A DNA stretch of 11,321 nt from Pseudomonadota bacterium (GTDB lineage: Bacteria > Pseudomonadota > Alphaproteobacteria > Rhizobiales > Rhizobiaceae): contig JAFAGL010000277.1 in assembly GCA_023422735.1 (NCBI GenBank), positions 1-11,321 of the forward strand, written 5' to 3'. The position numbers and the translations under genes are program-made. Positions within the stretch are counted from its first letter, which is position 1. Each line of letters begins with the position of its first letter. The notes beneath the pieces were generated by a model that was given only the letters and a program-made list of their open reading frames with translations, was not told the origin of the DNA and searched no databases. This document shows, piece after piece, positions 6,951 through 11,321 of the stretch.

Positions 6951-7817
6951 TCAGGCAGCAGCCATCGACAATTCGGGATTGACCTTCACCAAGGCCGCCC
7001 GCAACTTTTCCAGCGCACGGTTTTCGATCTGACGCACGCGCTCCTTCGAAATGCCAAGCTTGGTGCCGAGCGATTCCAGGGTCGCGCCATCGTCTTGCAA
7101 ACGACGCTCCTGGATGATGCGACGTTCACGATCATTCAGCACATCCATGGCCGAGCCGAGCCAGCGCGACCGCCGCTCGACATCGATCGTGTCGGACACA
7201 ACCTCATCAGGCAGCGGATCGTCCGAAACGAGGAAATCCATGCGATCCGAAGACCCGCCATTGCTGTCGTCGCTGACCGGCGCGTTCAAGGACGTATCAT
7301 AGCCGGACAACCGCGAATCCATGACCGCCACATCCGCGACCGTGACGCCGAGCGCGTTGGAGATTTCTTCATAGATCGCAGAATTGGAGAGCGGTTCCGA
7401 GCCTTGCGCCAGCCGCGCACGCAATCGGCGCAGATTGAAGAACAGCGCCTTTTGCGCCGAACTCGTTCCGCCCCTGACAATCGACCAGTTGCGCAAGATA
7501 TAATCCTGGATGGAGGCGCGGATCCACCATGTCGCATAAGTCGAGAAACGAACTTCCCGGTCGGGTTCGAAACGGGCAGCCGCTTCAAGCAGACCCACAT
7601 GGCCTTCCTGGATGAGATCGCTCATCGGCAAGCCGAAATATCGGAATTTGGCAGCCATCGAGATGACAAGGCGCATATGCGCCATTGTGATCTTGTGGAG
7701 AGCCTGCTGATCCTGTTGGTCTTTCCAGCGCAAGGCGAGGTCATGTTCCTCGTCCCGCTCAAGGTAAGGCGCCTTCATAGCCGCACGGATCAACGTTCGT
7801 TTCGCCGTATCGTCCAT
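6951..7817 (-). CDS. rpoH2: RNA polymerase sigma-32-type factor RpoH2
   Basis: A 288-residue group-3 sigma factor that directs RNA polymerase to stress promoters. Region 2 (about 64-111) has DLIQEGHVGLLEAAARF and RFSTYATWWIRASIQDYILRNW. The diagnostic RpoH box appears as QKALFFNLRR (122-131). The region 4 helix-turn-helix is at about 246-276 (LGISKERVRQIENRALEKLR). Alphaproteobacteria of this group often carry two RpoH paralogs. Placement near carD and the EcfG-type promoter upstream point to the RpoH2 branch, in which Sinorhizobium rpoH2 is known to depend on RpoE2. The start is ATG 7817, with GGGGTG (7823-7828) 5 nt upstream. An upstream in-frame ATG at 7880 would add 21 non-homologous residues and lacks an RBS. 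It probably forms a single-gene transcription unit. Confidence 0.94.
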   Translation of the reverse strand: MDDTAKRTLIRAAMKAPYLERDEEHDLALRWKDQQDQQALHKITMAHMRLVISMAAKFRYFGLPMSDLIQEGHVGLLEAAARFEPDREVRFSTYATWWIRASIQDYILRNWSIVRGGTSSAQKALFFNLRRLRARLAQGSEPLSNSAIYEEISNALGVTVADVAVMDSRLSGYDTSLNAPVSDDSNGGSSDRMDFLVSDDPLPDEVVSDTIDVERRSRWLGSAMDVLNDRERRIIQERRLQDDGATLESLGTKLGISKERVRQIENRALEKLRAALVKVNPELSMAAA

Positions 7818-7914
7818 AACTGCACCCCGCTTTTGCCGGCTTCCTCTGCCATGCTCGCAAAGCATCTGGACAAATGCCAAACCCGCAGCCGGTACGAGTC
7901 CCGAGCGTTGATGA

Positions 7915-7939
7915 AACGCGCGAGACGTAGGGTGGTTCC
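7915..7939 (-). promoter_or_regulatory. EcfG/RpoE2-type general stress promoter of rpoH2
   Basis: On the minus strand GGAAC (7939-7935) and CGTT (7918-7915) are separated by 16 nt, exactly the alphaproteobacterial general-stress-response consensus (GGAAC-N16/17-cGTT). Transcription would start near 7905, giving a leader of about 90 nt before rpoH2. The target also fits, since rpoH2 is an established RpoE2-controlled gene in Sinorhizobium meliloti. Confidence 0.75.
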
Positions 7940-7988
7940 CGAGAAAATTGATCTAGTGCGAGCGGGGCCGGAATCAAGCCCGGTAAAA

Positions 7989-8023
7989 GCATGGCTCAAA
8001 CCGTGTTTTGCGGCATGGTTCAA
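7989..8023. repeat. Pair of 11-bp direct repeats upstream of the rpoH2 promoter
   Basis: GCATGGCTCAA (7989-7999) and GCATGGTTCAA (8013-8023) differ by one base and start 24 bp apart, just over two helical turns. They lie about 50-85 bp upstream of the rpoH2 -35 element, between it and the carD terminator. They could be a regulator site or chance; nothing else in the sequence explains them. Confidence 0.35.
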
Positions 8024-8034
8024 GCAGGCGCCCA

Positions 8035-8068
8035 AAGAAAAAGCCGGCGCTGGGGCCGGCTTTTTCTT
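8035..8068 (-). terminator. Rho-independent terminator of carD (bidirectional shape)
   Basis: A perfect 14-bp inverted repeat (8035-8048 with 8055-8068, core GCCGGC) closes a 6-nt loop. A-rich and T-rich outer arms supply a U-tract in either direction. It lies 17 nt beyond the carD stop. No plus-strand gene feeds into it, so it mainly ends carD and insulates rpoH2. Confidence 0.9.
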
Positions 8069-8085
8069 CAGGTTCGATCAGAAGC

Positions 8086-8670
8086 TCAAGCGGCTTCTTC
8101 CTGTTCCGCTTCGTCATTTTCGGCGGCTTCATCAGCCTTGGCCCCGCGCTTGGGACCCTTGTTCAGATTGACCTCGATCAAACGAACCGCTTCGGTTTCC
8201 GACATCTTGTTGACGGCAGCAATCTCGCGCGCCATGCGATCAAGCGCTGCTTCATAAAGCTGACGCTCGGAATAGGATTGCTCCGGCTGGTTCTCGGCAC
8301 GGTAGAGATCGCGCACGACTTCCGCGATCGAGATCAGGTCGCCGGAATTGATCTTGGCATCATATTCCTGCGCACGGCGCGACCACATCGTCCGCTTCAC
8401 GCGGGCGCGGCCTTGCACCACCTTGAGCGCCCGATCGACATAATCGGTTTCAGACAGCTTGCGCATGCCGATCGAGGTCGCTTTGGCAACGGGCACCTTC
8501 AAGCGCATCTTGTCTTTCTGGAAATCGATCACGAAGAGTTCCAGCTTGTGGCCAGCCACTTCCTGTTCCTCGATGGCGGCAATCAGCCCCACACCATGCG
8601 AGGGGTAAACGATGAATTCGCCGGTCTTGAAACCATTCCGCGCAGCCGTCTTCTTCTGCTGGGTAGCCAT
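8086..8670 (-). CDS. carD: CarD/CdnL-family RNA polymerase-binding transcription regulator
   Basis: A 194-residue protein that binds the RNA polymerase beta subunit and stabilises open promoter complexes, affecting rRNA and growth genes in the species where it is studied. The N-terminal RNA-polymerase-interacting domain is at about 13-75 (FKTGEFIVYPSHGVG at the start; KLELFVIDF; MRLKVP). The C-terminal helical DNA-binding domain is at about 78-170. It contains MWSRRAQEY (95-103) with the conserved tryptophan (Trp96) that wedges into the promoter minor groove in actinobacterial CarD. An acidic Ala/Glu tail (180-194) ends the protein. ATG 8670 is preferred: the AGGAG at 8680-8684 is 9 nt away, but only 3 nt from an alternative ATG at 8676. 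It has a long hairpin-rich leader and a strong terminator, so it is probably monocistronic. Confidence 0.95.
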   Translation of the reverse strand: MATQQKKTAARNGFKTGEFIVYPSHGVGLIAAIEEQEVAGHKLELFVIDFQKDKMRLKVPVAKATSIGMRKLSETDYVDRALKVVQGRARVKRTMWSRRAQEYDAKINSGDLISIAEVVRDLYRAENQPEQSYSERQLYEAALDRMAREIAAVNKMSETEAVRLIEVNLNKGPKRGAKADEAAENDEAEQEEAA

Positions 8671-8676
8671 ACGCAT

Positions 8677-8757
8677 TCACTCCTGTGTTCCGGGCCGACA
8701 CAAATGTCGACGGACCGCTTGACCCTTTCGGTCAAAACTCGTAACCGATTTGCACAT
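8677..8757 (-). other. Possible 26-codon upstream ORF abutting carD
   Basis: ATG 8757 opens a 26-codon frame (starting MCKSVTSF) whose TGA at 8677-8679 directly abuts the alternative carD ATG at 8676 (TGAATG). A GGCGGG lies about 8 nt before the start. It spans the carD Shine-Dalgarno sequence, so ribosomes on it would affect access to that site. Composition gives no support for or against translation. Confidence 0.2.
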
Positions 8758-8808
8758 GGCCGAACCCGCCAAATCAACCACCTGACCGAATGCGGCAAAA
8801 AGCATTCG
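8695..8808 (-). promoter_or_regulatory. Structured 5' leader of carD (three hairpins)
   Basis: Three short inverted repeats lie in tandem upstream of carD. These are CGAATGC/GCATTCG (8787-8793 with 8802-8808), TTGACC/GGTCAA (8719-8724 with 8730-8735), and CCGACA/TGTCG-CGG with one bulge (8695-8700 with 8705-8713). They would all lie in the transcript from the putative promoter near 8899-8927. No known riboswitch family was recognised. In the 397-nt gap 8677-9073 I see no gene other than the short ORF at 8677-8757. Confidence 0.4.
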
Positions 8809-8898
8809 CCCAAGTTGCCTTGGTCGAGAACGATCAATAACCTCTGGGATTAGGGCATAAGCGCCATAAAAAGATGGTGTGTCACCGGCATTTGTGGA

Positions 8899-8927
8899 TG
8901 AATATCACAAAAAGCCGGGAGAATCAA
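8899..8927 (-). promoter_or_regulatory. Putative sigma70-type promoter of carD
   Basis: On the minus strand TTGATT (8927-8922) and TATTCA (8904-8899) are 17 nt apart. This would give a leader of about 220 nt. An imperfect inverted repeat (CCGGC/GCCGG arms, 8885-8918) overlaps the spacer and -10 and could be an operator. Confidence 0.4.
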
Positions 8928-9063
8928 CATTTTGCTGCGTTCGCACGCAAGCGCTGACGCGCGGCTGCATTCACCTTGCAGCGCGCAAGTTTCCTTCCGC
9001 TCAAACCGCGAAACGGCCAACAGCCGTTATCGATGCCAAACAGTGGAAATACGAGAAACAGTT

Positions 9064-9089
9064 CGGCAGCGCATCAATCTCCGCTGCCG
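9064..9089 (-). terminator. Hairpin across the fdxA stop codon, possible weak terminator
   Basis: CGGCAGCG (9064-9071) and CGCTGCCG (9082-9089) form an 8-bp stem with the fdxA TGA in its 10-nt loop. On the minus strand it is followed by AACTGTTTCTCG, which is only moderately T-rich, so it may be a weak terminator or an mRNA 3' stabiliser. Confidence 0.4.
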
Positions 9090-9412
9090 GGCTCTTCGGA
9101 GAAATATTTTTCGAGCTTGCCTTCTTCGCCGTCATGCTCAGCGGCTTCCGGCAAAGCATCCTTCTTGATCGTCAGGTTGGGCCATTTTTCTGCGAAATCG
9201 GCATTCAACGTCAACCATTTGTCGAGACCGGGCTCCGTATCGGGCTTGATGGCGTCGGCCGGGCATTCGGGTTCGCAAACGCCGCAATCGATACATTCGT
9301 CAGGATGAATGACGAGCATGTTCTCGCCTTCGTAAAAGCAGTCAACCGGACACACTTCAACGCAATCCGTATATTTGCAGCGGATGCAGTTGTCAGTGAC
9401 GACATAGGTCAT
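9074..9412 (-). CDS. fdxA: Seven-iron ferredoxin FdxA ([3Fe-4S][4Fe-4S])
   Basis: A 112-residue electron-transfer ferredoxin of the Azotobacter FdI type, acting in the cytoplasm. Nine cysteines lie at 9, 12, 17, 21, 25, 40, 43, 46 and 50, the Azotobacter FdI pattern shifted by one residue. By that comparison C9, C17 and C50 bind the [3Fe-4S] cluster and C21, C40, C43 and C46 the [4Fe-4S] cluster, with C12 and C25 free. The C-terminal extension (KWLTLNADFAEKWPNLT) is typical of the family. ATG 9412 gives the standard MTYVVTDNCI start. An upstream in-frame start at 9535 would add 41 unconserved residues. GGGAG at 9423-9427 is a loose Shine-Dalgarno sequence. It lies between the S4 gene and carD, all on the same strand. 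The redox partner is not shown by the context. Confidence 0.96.
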   Translation of the reverse strand: MTYVVTDNCIRCKYTDCVEVCPVDCFYEGENMLVIHPDECIDCGVCEPECPADAIKPDTEPGLDKWLTLNADFAEKWPNLTIKKDALPEAAEHDGEEGKLEKYFSEEPGSGD

Positions 9413-9533
9413 GATGAAAAGGCTCCCGGAAGGAGATTCAGCCGCACACAGGGCGGGTGAAAACAGTCTGGCTATATGGCTAGGCGCGGAGGTAATCCCT
9501 TTGAACACAACTGGCAAGGGGTGGAAAGTTCGC

Positions 9534-9576
9534 AATGCTGCAACTGCGTAGAAGGATTTTTCGCAATCGCAGCATT
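9534..9576. repeat. Imperfect hairpin in the S4-fdxA intergenic region
   Basis: AATGCTGC (9534-9541) pairs with GCAGCATT (9569-9576). After a symmetric 3x3 internal loop, TGCG (9545-9548) pairs with CGCA (9562-9565), leaving a 13-nt apical loop. It lies between the S4 gene stop (9629) and fdxA (9412). On the minus strand the downstream sequence has no U-run, so a standard terminator is unlikely. It may be a leader or 3'-end structure. Confidence 0.4.
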
Positions 9577-9628
9577 CCTGCCGCCGGGCGCGTGTTCGAG
9601 CCCTACTGCTAACCCCACGGGGAGCCGA

Positions 9629-10012
9629 TCAATCTTCGAAATCGTCCGGGTCTTCGTCATCGCCAGGATCTTCCAGATCCTCACCGCGCCCTTCCATGGC
9701 ACCGCGAAAAGCCGCAACCTCACCTGACACTTCCGGACCGGCAATGGGCGAAAGGAGGGAATAAAGCGTGCGCGCTTCCGTCGCCGGTCCGCGTCGCTTG
9801 CCGGGCGCCTCAACCTTCACCACGACAACCTGGTTTGCGAAAGTGATCGTCAAAACATCGCCCGGCTTGATCGCGCGCGCGGGATTATCGGTCTTTTCGC
9901 GATTGATCCGCACCTTGCCGGCCGCCACAAGCTTGGCGGCCAGAGTGCGGGATTTTTGCAGGCGCGCGAAAAACAGCCATTTGTCGAGGCGCTGACGTGC
10001 CTCGACTGTCAA
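9629..10012 (-). CDS. S4-domain RNA-binding protein, HSP15 family
   Basis: A 127-residue protein with an N-terminal S4 RNA-binding domain (about 7-70: RLDKWLFFARLQKSRTLAAKLVAAGKVRIN, followed by a basic segment). It matches the HSP15 family (COG1188). E. coli Hsp15 recognises stalled 50S subunits carrying nascent peptide; that role is plausible but not proved here. The C-terminus is a strongly acidic tail (about 109-127, Asp/Glu rich). The only usable start is TTG 10012: an in-frame TGA lies 5 codons upstream and no ATG or GTG is available before the S4 core. It begins 4 nt after the helicase stop with a weak Shine-Dalgarno sequence, so translational coupling to the helicase is likely. Confidence 0.9.
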   Translation of the reverse strand: MTVEARQRLDKWLFFARLQKSRTLAAKLVAAGKVRINREKTDNPARAIKPGDVLTITFANQVVVVKVEAPGKRRGPATEARTLYSLLSPIAGPEVSGEVAAFRGAMEGRGEDLEDPGDDEDPDDFED

Positions 10013-10016
10013 CGGC

Positions 10017-11321
10017 CTATTTCTTCAACTGGTCGCGCAAAGCGGCCAGCTTGGCAAACGGCGAATCCGGATCCATACGCGCGGGGCGCTCGTCCCGCTT
10101 GGGCGCGGCGGAAAACTTGTTGCCACGATCGTCGCGGGGCGGACGGCCACCGGACCGCTCATGATTGTTGCGATCCTTGTCGCGCCGATCAAAGCGCTTG
10201 TTTCCAGATTTGCGATCTTCATCATTGCGCCCGCGCGAACCGGGCGCGGCATTGCGGTCTTGACGCTGACGACCCCGATGTTCCGCGTTCTGGTTGTCTC
10301 CGGATGCGGCTTCGGCGCGAGGATGCTCGCGGCGATTGGTGTTGCGCTGATCGCGACGGCCGGCATTGCGCGGACGCTGGTTGCGATCATGACGCGCGGG
10401 ACGCCACAACAGGATCGGCTTTTCTTCCTCGACAGGCTCTTCTTGCGTAGAAGCAGGCTGATCCGAAGCTTCGCCTGAAGCCGCTTTTTCGGTTTCCGGC
10501 GCACCGAGCACGGTTGCGCCAGCCTCGACCACTTCCGCGAGCGGTGCGGTGGGCTTTGCTGATTCAGCGGGGGCGCTCGAAGCTTCCACCGGTTCCGCCT
10601 CGTCGGCCTGCGGAGCTGCGTCGGATTGTTCGACCGGCTCAGCGGGCGCGGATGCTTCATCCGAAACGGGCTGCGCGTCATCGGCGCCCAGCACGCTGGC
10701 GCCTGCCGCCACGGGATCGGCCTGCGTTTCAGCGGCTTCGAGTTTTTCAGCCAGAACTTCGCCAAGGACGGCGACATTGTCTTCCTGCGCGACCGTATCG
10801 CTGGATGCAGCCTCGCTGATCGCTTCTTTTTCAGCAGCTTGCTTTTCGGCGGCCAGCCTGTCCGCAGCATCCTTTTCAGCCCGGGCCTTTTCCGCAGCTT
10901 CCTGGGCACGTGCATCCATGGCAGCCAGGCGGTCGCGGATTTCCTTGGCCGGCTTGGCTTCGCTGCGATAGCCCAGGCCCTTGAGGATTTCCTCCATATC
11001 CTCGGCATTGGCACCAAGGATCGACATCATCTGCGGCGTCGTCATGAAGGCCTGACCGTCAAATGCGCCGACCGGACGCGCCCCGGCCCCGGCACGCCAA
11101 CCAAGGGCGGGACGGATCAGATCGGCAAGCCGCTCCAGAATGTCGATGCGCACGGCACGGCGGCCAAGCACGCGGTAGCCCGCCAGCGGATAGAATGCGG
11201 CGTCGAACTCCGTTTCCACCACGATAGAGGTGCGGCCAGCCGCAAGCATCGGCACGAGATCGCCAAAGCCCGGCTTGTCCTTGCCATCGTTCTTCAAAGC
11301 CCAAAGCAGAGTCAAAAGACC
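10017..11321 (-). CDS. SUV3-like (DEAD/DEAH-type) RNA helicase, C-terminal part
   Basis: Partial gene that continues beyond the right edge; 434 codons are present and the ATPase core is missing. The first about 110 residues contain AGYRVLGRRAVRIDILERLADLIRPAL, typical of the C-terminal domain of alphaproteobacterial SUV3-like helicases. Then comes MTTPQMMSILGANAEDMEEILKGLGYR. Next is an Ala/Glu/Lys helix, likely coiled coil (about 10830-10930), and an acidic Ala/Pro/Glu-rich disordered stretch (about 10440-10800). Within this stretch GASVLGA (10683-10703) and GATVLGA (10500-10520) are internal repeats. ILLWRP (about 10405-10422) marks the change to a basic Arg/Asn/Asp/Gly-rich tail. The protein ends SPFAKLAALRDQLKK. 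The tail suggests RNA binding or degradosome-type contacts; this is inference. The S4 gene follows after 4 nt. Confidence 0.88.
   Translation of the reverse strand, partial: GLLTLLWALKNDGKDKPGFGDLVPMLAAGRTSIVVETEFDAAFYPLAGYRVLGRRAVRIDILERLADLIRPALGWRAGAGARPVGAFDGQAFMTTPQMMSILGANAEDMEEILKGLGYRSEAKPAKEIRDRLAAMDARAQEAAEKARAEKDAADRLAAEKQAAEKEAISEAASSDTVAQEDNVAVLGEVLAEKLEAAETQADPVAAGASVLGADDAQPVSDEASAPAEPVEQSDAAPQADEAEPVEASSAPAESAKPTAPLAEVVEAGATVLGAPETEKAASGEASDQPASTQEEPVEEEKPILLWRPARHDRNQRPRNAGRRDQRNTNRREHPRAEAASGDNQNAEHRGRQRQDRNAAPGSRGRNDEDRKSGNKRFDRRDKDRNNHERSGGRPPRDDRGNKFSAAPKRDERPARMDPDSPFAKLAALRDQLKK

Noticed and set aside
7818..7880. Earlier ATG for rpoH2
   Set aside because: The added 21 residues do not look like sigma factor sequence, and the RBS GGGGTG is positioned for 7817.
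7095..8171. Long plus-strand open frame (358 codons) opposite rpoH2
   Set aside because: It lies antisense to a clear sigma factor, runs through the carD terminator, and its translation (Arg/His/Asp rich) resembles no domain. It is a GC-rich shadow frame.
9413..9535. Earlier ATG for fdxA
   Set aside because: The added 41 residues are unlike ferredoxin, and the family starts at MTYVV.
9588..9622. tRNA-like GTTCGAGCCC (T-loop resemblance)
   Set aside because: The stem around it is only 4 bp with a 10-nt loop, and no anticodon arm, D arm or acceptor stem can be drawn.
10549..10971. Ser/Ala-rich plus-strand frame of 140 codons opposite the helicase tail
   Set aside because: It is an artefact of the repetitive Ala/Glu/Pro codons on the coding strand.

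Overview
The window reads as a piece of chromosome from an alphaproteobacterium, most likely of the Hyphomicrobiales (Rhizobiales; Brucella/Phyllobacterium/Rhizobium-like). The grounds are the GC-rich coding bias, an RpoH2-type sigma factor preceded by a GGAAC-N16-CGTT promoter as used by EcfG/RpoE2 sigma factors, and the minus-strand order SUV3-like helicase, S4 protein, seven-iron ferredoxin FdxA, CarD and then RpoH2. No mobile element, CRISPR array, rRNA, tRNA or phage gene was recognised.

Left part (1-4337). The N-terminal half of a YhiN/HI0933-type flavoprotein runs leftward off the window. Divergent from it is a thiamine-uptake operon, thiB-thiP-thiQ, encoding a periplasmic binding protein, a fused two-domain permease and an ATPase. 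A canonical TPP riboswitch (about 824-935) precedes it. An 8-bp stem between the aptamer and thiB covers the thiB Shine-Dalgarno sequence, so control is probably translational. A sigma70-like promoter lies immediately upstream of the aptamer. thiB-thiP are 7 nt apart and thiP-thiQ overlap by 4 nt.

Middle part (4338-6938). A lipoprotein M48 zinc metalloprotease with a LysM-like C-terminus is followed 1 nt later by a cation-diffusion-facilitator-like membrane protein that lacks the usual metal ligands. Both point right and converge on rpoH2.

Right part (6951-11321), all on the minus strand. Read in the direction of transcription: the C-terminal part of an SUV3-like RNA helicase with a long disordered, Arg/Asn/Asp-rich tail; an HSP15-like S4 RNA-binding protein starting at TTG 4 nt later; fdxA; carD with a long hairpin-rich leader and a strong terminator; and rpoH2 with its own EcfG-type promoter. 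The common themes are RNA metabolism, global transcription control (CarD, RpoH2) and stress response.

Most genes here are ordinary core genes, and I do not see an unmistakably new multi-gene system. The observations most worth checking are regulatory: the EcfG promoter of rpoH2, the riboswitch expression platform and a 13-nt inverted copy of its core, a possible leader peptide before the flavoprotein gene, and the structured carD leader. Two protein-level oddities also stand out: the CDF-like protein without ligands and the repeat- and motif-bearing helicase tail.
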